This document shows positions 1-6,804 of a stretch of 8,663 nucleotides of DNA, piece after piece. The translations under genes and the position numbers were made by a program. Position 1 is the first letter of the stretch; every line of letters starts with the position of its first letter. Under the pieces are notes generated by a model. It made no database searches and had not been told where the DNA came from. It saw only the letters and a list, made by a program, of their open reading frames with translations. Origin of the DNA: Bacteroidales bacterium (GTDB lineage Bacteria > Bacteroidota > Bacteroidia > Bacteroidales > UBA10428); assembly GCA_003508755.1 (NCBI GenBank), contig DNTK01000334.1, positions 1 through 8,663 on the forward strand, in the 5' to 3' direction.

Positions 1-12
1 GTATTTTTAAAT

Positions 13-40
13 GCTAACAATTTGATTGTTGGCTTTTTTT
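13..40 (+). terminator. Intrinsic terminator of an upstream off-window gene
   Basis: A 9-base-pair stem pairs 13-21 with 25-33, with one G-U pair at 15/31 and a three-base loop (22-24). It is followed directly by seven T residues (34-40). This is the standard shape of a Rho-independent terminator acting on the + strand, so it most likely ends a gene or operon to the left of the window. No T-run follows the stem on the opposite strand, so it is probably one-directional. Its end lies only 35 bases before the alanine dehydrogenase start codon. Confidence 0.75.
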
Positions 41-50
41 ATGTATTTTG
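21..50 (+). promoter_or_regulatory. Candidate Bacteroidota-type promoter for alanine dehydrogenase, overlapping the terminator
   Basis: TTTG at 21-24 is followed after 19 bases by TATTTTG at 44-50. The Bacteroidota sigma-ABfr consensus is TTTG, about 19-21 bases, then TAnnTTTG. The -7 element here is one base short of that consensus, so the match is imperfect. If used, transcription would begin a few bases after 50 and leave a very short leader containing GGAGA (58-62), a plausible ribosome binding site for the ATG at 76. The -33 element would lie inside the upstream terminator hairpin. This is an inference from spacing and sequence alone. Confidence 0.25.
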
Positions 51-75
51 AACAGTTGGAGAAAAATTAAAGAGC

Positions 76-1299
76 ATGGTTGAACAATCATCAGATTCGG
101 CAGCAAATCCCCTGTTTTATACCGGGTTAGCACCTCAGGAGGAAATGTTGGAAATCGGGAAAAAGCAAAAAAAATTAACCATTGGAATCCCCAGGGAAGA
201 TCAACAATTTGAAAAACGCATCGGTCTTACACCTGAAGCGGTTGAGGTACTGGTAAACAATGGCCATGATGTTCTGATAGAAAAAGATGCTGGAAATGGT
301 GCATTGTATAAGCGAAACGATTACAGTGAGCATGGCGGATTTATTGTTGAAAACAATGCAAAAATTTGGCATGCCGATGTAATAATTAAGGTGGCTCCCT
401 TTACAATTACCGAAATTGAGAAACTGAAAGGTAACCAGGTTGTATTTTCAGCTTTACACTTATACCAGCAGCATAAAGAATATATGCAGGGACTGATGAA
501 AAAAAAGATAACTGCCATTGCTTTCGAAAACCTGAAAAATGAATACGGCAGTTACCCGATTGTACAATCAATGAGTTCCATTTCAGGCAGTACGGCAATT
601 ATTATTGCTGCAGAATTGCTTTCCAACATTACTGGAGGAAAAGGTGTTTTACTGGGTGGTGTTACAGGAATTACCCCAACAGAGGTAGTGATACTTGGAG
701 CTGGTACCGCCGCGGAATCTGCCATTCGGGCAGCCTTGGGCTTTGGGTCATTTGTAAAAGTATTTGATACTTCAGTACAAAAATTAGAACAACTGCAGGA
801 GAATATAGGAATGCGACTGCATACTTCTATCTATCACCCCCAGGTGTTAACCCGTGCTCTTCAGTCGGCAGATGTGCTGATCGGAGCTGTTGATTTAATG
901 CAAAAAGGACCGAGATTTTTCGTTACCGAAGATATGGTAAAGATTATGAAGAAAGGTGCAGTAATTATCGACTTGGCAGTTGATCAGGGAGGGTGCATAG
1001 AAACTTCTGAATGTCGAAATCTTCTGGATCCGCTGTTTAAAAAACATGATGTTTTACATTACAGTGTGGCGAATATTCCCTCGAGGGTAGCACGAACCGC
1101 ATCTATTGCATTAAGTAATATTCTTTCTCCGATAATGCTTGAGATGGGTGCAGCAGGTGGATTGAAACCTTTATTAAAAGAGAATGTTGGCGTTCGTAAG
1201 GGTGTTTATATTTATAACGGAATATTAACCAATGAGCGCATTGGTTCCGAATTCGATTTGCCCTATAAAGATATTGAACTGCTGATGGCTGCATTTTAG
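76..1299 (+). CDS. ald: Alanine dehydrogenase (AlaDH/PNT family)
   Basis: A cytoplasmic enzyme expected to interconvert L-alanine and NAD+ with pyruvate, ammonia and NADH, linking amino-acid breakdown or ammonia assimilation to central carbon. The 407-residue length fits Bacteroidota alanine dehydrogenases, which carry a short N-terminal extension before the AlaDH/PNT N-terminal domain (about 34-170). The C-terminal domain has a Rossmann NAD site, GAGTAAESA at 209-217, with D231 closing the second strand. By family pattern the substrate and catalytic residues are K105 (in KVAPF), H128 (in ALHLY) and D303 (in VDQGG). R40, E41 and R48 sit in the conserved N-terminal IPRE...R..LTP stretch. The chosen ATG follows GGAGA at 58-62. 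No transmembrane helices characteristic of transhydrogenase are present, and the gene is single and intact, so alanine dehydrogenase is preferred over a PntA subunit. It stands alone between a terminator and a 209-base gap. Confidence 0.9.
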   Translation: MVEQSSDSAANPLFYTGLAPQEEMLEIGKKQKKLTIGIPREDQQFEKRIGLTPEAVEVLVNNGHDVLIEKDAGNGALYKRNDYSEHGGFIVENNAKIWHADVIIKVAPFTITEIEKLKGNQVVFSALHLYQQHKEYMQGLMKKKITAIAFENLKNEYGSYPIVQSMSSISGSTAIIIAAELLSNITGGKGVLLGGVTGITPTEVVILGAGTAAESAIRAALGFGSFVKVFDTSVQKLEQLQENIGMRLHTSIYHPQVLTRALQSADVLIGAVDLMQKGPRFFVTEDMVKIMKKGAVIIDLAVDQGGCIETSECRNLLDPLFKKHDVLHYSVANIPSRVARTASIALSNILSPIMLEMGAAGGLKPLLKENVGVRKGVYIYNGILTNERIGSEFDLPYKDIELLMAAF

Positions 1300-1508
1300 T
1301 TGCTCGCAGTAACTACCAATAAATGCCTTCTATATTAAGTTGATCTTTATATAATGATGCGTATTGCTTTGCTTATTCGCTTGCAATGTGAATTTGGTCT
1401 TAATTTGCATAGGACGAATTCCTAAAATTACCTATTATTGCATATAGGTTAAGATTATTCATTGGGAGAAAAAAAATTATAAAAGAAGTTATACACTTTT
1501 ATTTTACT
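1300..1508. other. Intergenic region between alanine dehydrogenase and the sensor kinase
   Basis: This 209-base AT-rich stretch holds no open frame of note. It contains a weak AT-only hairpin (1331-1353), two inverted repeats (1410-1424 and 1430-1449), and two near-matches to the Bacteroidota -7 element. Those are TGAATTTG at 1389-1396, with TTTG 17 bases upstream at 1368-1371, and TTAATTTG at 1400-1407. Both differ from TAnnTTTG at one position, so a kinase promoter probably lies near 1368-1410 but is not firmly located. There is no convincing terminator for alanine dehydrogenase. Confidence 0.5.
1409..1449. promoter_or_regulatory. Paired inverted repeats, possible operator upstream of the sensor kinase
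   Basis: Two short palindromes lie in tandem. TAGGA (1410-1414) pairs with TCCTA (1420-1424) across 5 bases, and ACCTAT (1430-1435) pairs with ATAGGT (1444-1449) across 8 bases. All four arms share a TAGG/CCTA core, spaced roughly one helical turn apart for the first three. They sit 60-100 bases before the kinase start and just after the candidate -7 elements. That position would suit a transcription-factor site or a structured leader. The repeats are short enough to occur by chance in AT-rich DNA. Confidence 0.3.
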
Positions 1509-4500
1509 ATGAGGTTGCACCGAATTAAATCCATCTTATTCCTGTTGCATTTCATTTTACTACCAGTTGCTTTTACGCAATCTCCAACCTATTACCTAAA
1601 TCCTGAGAAAAAATTGGCGCAGTATAATACGCAAAGCTGGTCTGTCGAAAATGGCTTACCCACCAGCTCATTGCTGGGCTTATGCCAAACATCTGATGGG
1701 TACCTCTGGATTTCAAGCTATGATGGGTTGATCCGTTTTGATGGACATGAATTTACTGTCTTTAATAAGAATAATACAGATGCTTTTGAGAGCAATACGA
1801 TTAGAAGTCTTGCTGAAGACAAATACGGTAGTTTATGGATGACTACCCAAGGTAATGGACTTGTAAGATATTCCAATGGCGAATTTAAACGGTATGGCAG
1901 AGCAGCTGGAATTAATCATCTGTACCGTGCAATATATATTGATAGTTTGAATCGAATCTGGTCCGCTTCGCCAGAAGAGGGTTGGTTTTATTTTCAGGAT
2001 AGCATTTTTCATTTTCTTGAGCATGAAATGTCGCTGTTGAATACTGAAGTAAGGGCAATAGCTGAAAGTTCTGAAAAGGGCATTGCCTTTGGTACTTTTG
2101 GGAAAGGACTTTTCATTTATGCAAACAACAGGTTTACACAGTTCACCCAAGAAGATGGTCTGTTGAATAATTGGGTATATTCCTTGTATTTCGATAAAAA
2201 TGGTATCCTATGGATAGGAACTGGCAATGGTTTGTGCTATTTTGACGGTAGTGATTTTTATTTTCAGAAACAAGTGGGAGGAGTTACAGTAAACGATATT
2301 CTCGAAGATAAATTCGGCCATTTATGGGTAGCTACCAACCAGGGATTGTTCAGAAAGAAAAAAGATTCCAATAAATACGAACACCTTTCTACACACAATG
2401 GTCTGCCGCATAATTTCATTAACGATTTTCTCATCGATCGCGAAGGTAACATTTGGATGGCTAATTATAAAGGGGGATTAGCCCAGCTAAAAGATGGTAA
2501 GTTTACAAACTATACTTCAGCGGGGGGGCTGCATGGTAAAGTGGTTAATGCCATTTGTGAACTCGACAAGGAAACCTATCTTGCAGCCTTTGATAATGGA
2601 CGAATGAGCCGTATTGAAGGAGAAAAAATATCCTATTATACCCTGAAAAATAACCTTACAGGAAAGCGTATTCGCCATATCTTAAAAGACAGCAAAAATA
2701 ATCTTTGGATTAGCACATATTCTGGATTATTAAAGGTAACTCAAGGTGGCCGGGAAATTTGGCTAAACGAGCGAACAGGTTTTCCTCAAACTAAAATTCG
2801 GCTTACCTACGAAGATTCCAAAGGTAATATCTGGGTAGGTACAAGAAACAACGGAATAATAAAAATTAATACGGATAATACCTATTCCTACTTTAATGCA
2901 TCCAAGGGTTTAAGTGCCAACCTTATTATGTCAATTGAGGAAGATTGTGAGGGCAATATTCTAGTTGGTACGAGCGAAGGAGAAAGTGGGCTCAGCATCA
3001 TTTCAGAGGATGAAATTATAGAAACCTTTTCGAAAAAAGAGGGCTTTATCAGCAATGTTGTATTTAATACCTATTGCGATAGCGAGGGTTCGATATGGGT
3101 GGCTGCACTTGGGGGTTTAAGTTTAATACGCGATAATAATGTTACCAACTTTACTGTTAAGGATGGTCTTAGTTGCGATACTCCCTATGATGTGATCGAA
3201 GATAAAAAAGGATATCTGTGGTTGCCATGCAGTAAAGGAATAATGCGAATTAGAAAATCAGAATTGATAGACTTTTCCGATGGAATCAGAAAACGTATTA
3301 ATACCAGATTGTTTACCCAACACGATGGAATGATAGAATCGGAATGTAATGCAACCACCCAATCCCTGGCAGCTAGTAATGGAAATTTATTATTCCCTAC
3401 AATAAATGGAATTGCAGAAATTAATCCTGAGAAAATTCTTGCCAACAACTTCAAACCTCCGGTATATGTAAAGCAATTAATGGTAGATAATGAACCTGTC
3501 GATCTTTCAAAAAAGCTTACTTTCCAACCGGCTGCTAAACGTTTTACATTTGAATACACAGCGATTAGTTTATACGAGCCGGAGGAAATTGATTTTAAAT
3601 ATCAACTCCAGGGTTTTGATGAAGGTTGGGTAGAAGCAGGGAATAATCGTTCCATTTCGTATACCAATTTACCACATGGTAATTATACCTTTAGCGTTAT
3701 AGCAAGCAATAATGATGGTATCTGGAATACTACCGGAGCACATCTATCTTTTACTGTTCTTCCCAGATTTGTCAATACTAAAGGTTTCTATGTGCTTGTA
3801 ATCTCTTTGTTTGTTCTGTTAAGTTATTCAATATACCGGATACGTATTCAGCAGCTGAAACGCAAACATCAGGTGCTGGAAAAAACTATTAAGGACAGAA
3901 CCAAGGAAATACGCGAAAAAAATGAAGAACTTCAAAAGCAAAAAGCAGAAATAAAAACTCAGGCTGATTTTCTTGAAGAGCAGAAAAAGGAGCTTAATCT
4001 GCTCAATGCTTCGAAAGATAAAATGTTCTCCATCATTGCTCATGATCTTAGGAGTCCGCTTGGAAATTTTCGGACCATGGTAGATATGATTTTAACTGCT
4101 CCTGAGGATTTTGATGATGACGAACAGAAAGAGATGCTGCAATTGCTTTCTCAGAATGCCCAATCGACCTACGAATTGCTTGAGAATTTATTGAACTGGT
4201 CGACAAGTCAAAGGGGAGTTATTACATATGAACCTCAACATTTGATAGTGAATCCAGTTATTATGGATATTGCAGGCTTTATGAGCCCTGTAGCAGCGAA
4301 TAAAGAAATTGAATTGATAGCTAATGCTGAAGAAAACTTACAAGTCTATGCAGATAATAATATGTTACGCGCTATTTTGCGCAACTTAATTGGCAATGCA
4401 ATAAAATTTACCCGCAGGGGTGGTAAAATAGAAATATATGCCGAACGCAAGTCGAATAAAGTTGAATTTGCGGTATCGGATAATGGTGTCGGAATTAAAC

Positions 4501-4694
4501 CAGAGATTAAGGAAAAACTCTTCAACCAAATGGAACACACAATTCGCCTTGGCACGAATGAAGAAAAGGGAAGTGGACTGGGATTACTACTTTGCAAAGA
4601 TTTTGTTGAAAAGCACAAGGGCAATATCTGGATTGAAAGTGAACTGGGGCAAGGAAGCACCTTCTTTTTTACCTTACCGGTTGATAAGCAATAA
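1509..4694 (+). CDS. Two-component-regulator propeller sensor histidine kinase
   Basis: A 1061-residue membrane sensor. A signal peptide or N-terminal anchor (about 1-23, ending PVAFTQ) is followed by fourteen propeller repeats (about 44-640). Their conserved strands read LWIS, LWMT, LWIGT, LWVAT, IWVGT and similar at residues 66, 109, 150, 191, 234, 272, 315, 357, 399, 441, 484, 529, 570 and 627. Fourteen blades fit two seven-bladed propellers, as in the periplasmic sensors of Bacteroides hybrid two-component systems. Next come a Y_Y_Y domain (about 680-752), one transmembrane helix (760-778) and a coiled coil (783-835). HisKA carries the phospho-acceptor H845 in IIAHDLRSPL. HATPase carries the N box with N959 and N963, the G1 box DNGVGI (991-996) and the G2 box GSGLGL (1021-1026). 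All key kinase residues are present. There is no receiver or AraC-type HTH domain, so it must signal to a separate response regulator, and none is in the window. The ligand is unknown; an oligosaccharide is only one possibility. The start is supported by the signal peptide immediately after the ATG; no clear ribosome binding site precedes it. Confidence 0.93.
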   Translation: MRLHRIKSILFLLHFILLPVAFTQSPTYYLNPEKKLAQYNTQSWSVENGLPTSSLLGLCQTSDGYLWISSYDGLIRFDGHEFTVFNKNNTDAFESNTIRSLAEDKYGSLWMTTQGNGLVRYSNGEFKRYGRAAGINHLYRAIYIDSLNRIWSASPEEGWFYFQDSIFHFLEHEMSLLNTEVRAIAESSEKGIAFGTFGKGLFIYANNRFTQFTQEDGLLNNWVYSLYFDKNGILWIGTGNGLCYFDGSDFYFQKQVGGVTVNDILEDKFGHLWVATNQGLFRKKKDSNKYEHLSTHNGLPHNFINDFLIDREGNIWMANYKGGLAQLKDGKFTNYTSAGGLHGKVVNAICELDKETYLAAFDNGRMSRIEGEKISYYTLKNNLTGKRIRHILKDSKNNLWISTYSGLLKVTQGGREIWLNERTGFPQTKIRLTYEDSKGNIWVGTRNNGIIKINTDNTYSYFNASKGLSANLIMSIEEDCEGNILVGTSEGESGLSIISEDEIIETFSKKEGFISNVVFNTYCDSEGSIWVAALGGLSLIRDNNVTNFTVKDGLSCDTPYDVIEDKKGYLWLPCSKGIMRIRKSELIDFSDGIRKRINTRLFTQHDGMIESECNATTQSLAASNGNLLFPTINGIAEINPEKILANNFKPPVYVKQLMVDNEPVDLSKKLTFQPAAKRFTFEYTAISLYEPEEIDFKYQLQGFDEGWVEAGNNRSISYTNLPHGNYTFSVIASNNDGIWNTTGAHLSFTVLPRFVNTKGFYVLVISLFVLLSYSIYRIRIQQLKRKHQVLEKTIKDRTKEIREKNEELQKQKAEIKTQADFLEEQKKELNLLNASKDKMFSIIAHDLRSPLGNFRTMVDMILTAPEDFDDDEQKEMLQLLSQNAQSTYELLENLLNWSTSQRGVITYEPQHLIVNPVIMDIAGFMSPVAANKEIELIANAEENLQVYADNNMLRAILRNLIGNAIKFTRRGGKIEIYAERKSNKVEFAVSDNGVGIKPEIKEKLFNQMEHTIRLGTNEEKGSGLGLLLCKDFVEKHKGNIWIESELGQGSTFFFTLPVDKQ

Positions 4695-4723
4695 ACTTTA
4701 CTGCCAAATCCTTACCTGCCACC

Positions 4724-5350
4724 ATGAATAAACCACAACTTTTTTCAGAACCCATCGAATGCAAAAACGAATTTCATTCAGAGCCGGTTAAACTATCTGC
4801 GGGTATTACTGATTATGGCAGTAATAAATGGATAAAAATGGCTTGTGATGTTGCGGTGGAGTCGGTCAAGAACAATGGTGGTCCGTTTGGGGCAGTATTA
4901 TTACATATCGATACTGCTACCAATAAAGTTATGCGATATTGGAAAGGAAATAACCAGGTTACGATTCAGAATGATCCCACTGCTCATGCCGAAGTGTCTG
5001 TTATTCGAAGTGCATGCCACTCGTTAGGCGTGTTTAACCTGGGTGTAATTGAAAAAGATGCGAGTAATCTACCTCAGGATTCAAAACTCTCGCATTGTGT
5101 TATTTACAGCAGTTGCGAACCTTGCCCCATGTGCTACAGTGCCATTTTTTGGGCTCGTATTCCAAGTATATTCTTCTCTGCAACGAAATACGATGCCCAA
5201 GCACCGGGAGTCAATTTTTCAGATGCTGAAATATATGAAGAACTTAACCTGCCATACTATAAGCGGAAAACTAAAGTTTACCATTGCAAATGTGAGCAGG
5301 CAACAGCATCTTTTAAGCTTTGGAAGAAAACCGATAAAACAACTTATTAA
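4724..5350 (+). CDS. guaD: Guanine deaminase-like nucleobase deaminase (cytidine deaminase fold)
   Basis: A 208-residue zinc enzyme expected to convert guanine to xanthine and ammonia in purine salvage or breakdown. The deaminase domain starts near residue 36. The zinc site is H88 and E90 in HAEVSVIR, with C134 and C137 in CEPCPMC (131-137). The region ATKYDAQAPG (153-162) with D157, the following IYEEL segment, and the C-terminal Tyr resemble the Bacillus subtilis guanine deaminase more than TadA or cytidine deaminase. In that enzyme, as I recall, a swapped C-terminal tail closes the active site. Compared with that roughly 156-residue enzyme it has about 35 extra N-terminal residues and a loop of about 15 residues (near 108-122). 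No Shine-Dalgarno is seen before the ATG. The next in-frame ATG (residue 39) would cut into the domain, so the long start is kept, with some doubt. It begins 29 bases after the kinase stop with no terminator between, so co-transcription is likely. A related purine or pyrimidine deaminase is the main alternative. Confidence 0.82.
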   Translation: MNKPQLFSEPIECKNEFHSEPVKLSAGITDYGSNKWIKMACDVAVESVKNNGGPFGAVLLHIDTATNKVMRYWKGNNQVTIQNDPTAHAEVSVIRSACHSLGVFNLGVIEKDASNLPQDSKLSHCVIYSSCEPCPMCYSAIFWARIPSIFFSATKYDAQAPGVNFSDAEIYEELNLPYYKRKTKVYHCKCEQATASFKLWKKTDKTTY

Positions 5351-5403
5351 TACAATGAATAACACCTTGCCGGTTGTCATAAACTGTTAAAAATTGGCGA
5401 TCT
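5351..5403. other. Short convergent gap between the deaminase and PhoD genes
   Basis: Only 53 bases separate the two stop codons. The best hairpin pairs AAAAAT (5389-5394) with ATTTTT (5406-5411). It is AT-only and overlaps the end of the phosphatase gene, so it is too weak to call. Transcripts of the two genes may overlap at their 3' ends. Confidence 0.4.
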
Positions 5404-6723
5404 TTATTTTTCTCGCTGAAAGAACCGCTCCCAAATAAGTTGTCCGTCTTTATTTAGAATTTGAATGTGCATTTCACGATCCTTCTCTGATCCCCTAAAG
5501 CTAATTAAACCATAATTATGCTTATTGGTATAAGTGCCCTCGACACGCAGGTTATTGGCCTCCTCTCTGGCATGTCCCGCTCCTGATGTTAATGCCGATA
5601 CCGTAATATCTATTATCCTGGGTTTACCATCCTCTTCAAGCACACTCAGCTCGGTATGATGCCTGTCGCCGGTTAAAAACACTACGTTTTTAATCTGCTG
5701 CTTATAAATGAAATCAATTATTTCCTGGCGCTCCTTTTCGAATCCATTGTTTGAGTAGGTTTCATACTTACCAACATCATTTAAAAACTGACCACCCATA
5801 GCAACAACCTTAAAGGTACTCAAACTGGATGCTAGTGCATCTTTTAACCATTGTTTTTGCTGCTCGCCTAATATTGTTTTATTTTCCGCTATTAGCTTAT
5901 TTGGCGTGCGATAATAGCGATTATCCAGAAGAATAAAATCCACATCGTTCCATTGGAATTGGGTAATTACCCCTTTCATGTCACCAATGCCATACGATGG
6001 ATTTGCCCAGAATAACTGAAAAGCTTCATAGGTTTGATTCTTGTTCCACCATCCGCGGTCGCTGTTATTCGGACCGTAATCATGGTCATCCCAAATAGCA
6101 TAATGATGTGCAGAAGCTAATAAGGGCTGCATTTCAGGTACGGAGCGGCTGTGGGTCCACCGTTTTGTTATGCCTGTCCAGCTATTCCAATCGGGCTCGC
6201 GTAAATACATATTATCGCCCAGCCAAATCATAAAATCAGGTTTTGATTCATTTATAGCTTCAAATATTTCATATTCCGATCCGTAGGGGTTTCCTGGTCT
6301 GTCATATGCTGCTTCATTAATATAAGCGCAGCTGCCGGTTGCAAACGAAAATTCCGGGGGATCTGTCCGCCACCGCCAAAGGGGTTGTGTTTGAAATTTA
6401 GTCGGATAGGGCAATTCTACTGTTTCATTGTTAATTACGAGTCTGTATTGATACCTATTGCCCGGTTCTACCTGGTCAGCAATAAGTATGGCAGTAAATG
6501 CCTTTTCTTTTTCGGTAGTGATGTCAGAAGTTGTATATTTTTTTTCAGGTTCATGGGGCTGCCAATATTCGATGTATACGTTTGCAGAATTTGTTGTTTG
6601 AACCCATATCGCCACCTCTCTTAGTTCAGAGTACCCCAGCATGGGCCCCGATTGTAAAAGGCTTTGAGCGTTTAAGAGTGTTGTAAGTAAAGAAATGAGT
6701 ATGATTGCATTTGTTCTTTTCAT
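5404..6723 (-). CDS. phoD: Secreted PhoD-family alkaline phosphatase / phosphodiesterase
   Basis: A 439-residue exported metallophosphatase expected to release phosphate from phosphomonoesters or phosphodiesters outside the cytoplasm. A Sec-type signal peptide (1-20, ending LLNAQ) has no twin-arginine motif. A fibronectin-like PhoD N-terminal domain (about 22-112) is followed by the catalytic domain (about 125-430). Conserved metal-site motifs are GSCAY with C132, WLGDNMYL with D170 and Y173, WDDHDYGPNNSD (211-222), and GDRHHTELS (352-360). The Cys plus Asp-x-x-Tyr pattern matches the iron and calcium centre known for PhoD of B. subtilis, so the family call is strong. The exact substrate cannot be read from the sequence. 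The chosen ATG is the start that puts the signal peptide at the N-terminus; no clear Shine-Dalgarno precedes it. The gene lies downstream of the lipoprotein on the same strand, but a terminator separates them. It converges with the deaminase gene. Confidence 0.88.
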   Translation of the reverse strand: MKRTNAIILISLLTTLLNAQSLLQSGPMLGYSELREVAIWVQTTNSANVYIEYWQPHEPEKKYTTSDITTEKEKAFTAILIADQVEPGNRYQYRLVINNETVELPYPTKFQTQPLWRWRTDPPEFSFATGSCAYINEAAYDRPGNPYGSEYEIFEAINESKPDFMIWLGDNMYLREPDWNSWTGITKRWTHSRSVPEMQPLLASAHHYAIWDDHDYGPNNSDRGWWNKNQTYEAFQLFWANPSYGIGDMKGVITQFQWNDVDFILLDNRYYRTPNKLIAENKTILGEQQKQWLKDALASSLSTFKVVAMGGQFLNDVGKYETYSNNGFEKERQEIIDFIYKQQIKNVVFLTGDRHHTELSVLEEDGKPRIIDITVSALTSGAGHAREEANNLRVEGTYTNKHNYGLISFRGSEKDREMHIQILNKDGQLIWERFFQREK

Positions 6724-6750
6724 GGTTTTTACAGTTAATTGGATGGGGAT

Positions 6751-6781
6751 AAAAAAGGCTGCCCCAAATAATGAGACAGCC
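6751..6781 (-). terminator. Intrinsic terminator of the lipoprotein gene
   Basis: On the - strand, positions 6781-6773 pair with 6765-6757 in a 9-base-pair stem. Two of the pairs are G-U, and the outer part is GC-rich (GGCTG/CAGCC). The loop is 7 bases (6766-6772) and is followed by six T residues (6756-6751 read on the - strand). It lies 23 bases after the lipoprotein stop codon. A looser T-run at 6788-6793 on the + strand could give weak activity in the other direction, but no gene in the window needs it. Confidence 0.88.
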
Positions 6782-6804
6782 CTTGATATTTTTTATAAGT
6801 TCCC

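Noticed and set aside
1331..1353. Hairpin of TATATTAAG with CTTTATATA as a terminator for alanine dehydrogenase.
   Set aside because: The stem is almost all A-T with one mismatch, and no T-run follows, so it would be too weak to terminate.
3185..3559. A 124-residue - strand frame inside the sensor kinase.
   Set aside because: It is antisense to conserved propeller coding sequence, with no domain or start signals.
1509..4694. The kinase as a full hybrid two-component system with receiver and AraC domains.
   Set aside because: The protein ends at the HATPase domain with a clean stop, and no frameshifted receiver or HTH sequence follows before the deaminase.
4715..4727. GCCACCATG before the deaminase start looks like a eukaryotic Kozak sequence.
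   Set aside because: All flanking genes are clearly bacterial and nothing suggests eukaryotic or vector sequence, so it is a chance match.
5049..5390. A 113-residue + strand frame overlapping the deaminase gene.
   Set aside because: It lies in another frame of a well-supported zinc deaminase, has no recognisable domain and no ribosome binding site.
5389..5416. AT-rich stem (AAAAAT/ATTTTT) and GCGA/TCGC pairing in the convergent gap as a shared terminator.
   Set aside because: Stems of 4-6 pairs with long loops that overlap the phosphatase coding end are not convincing.
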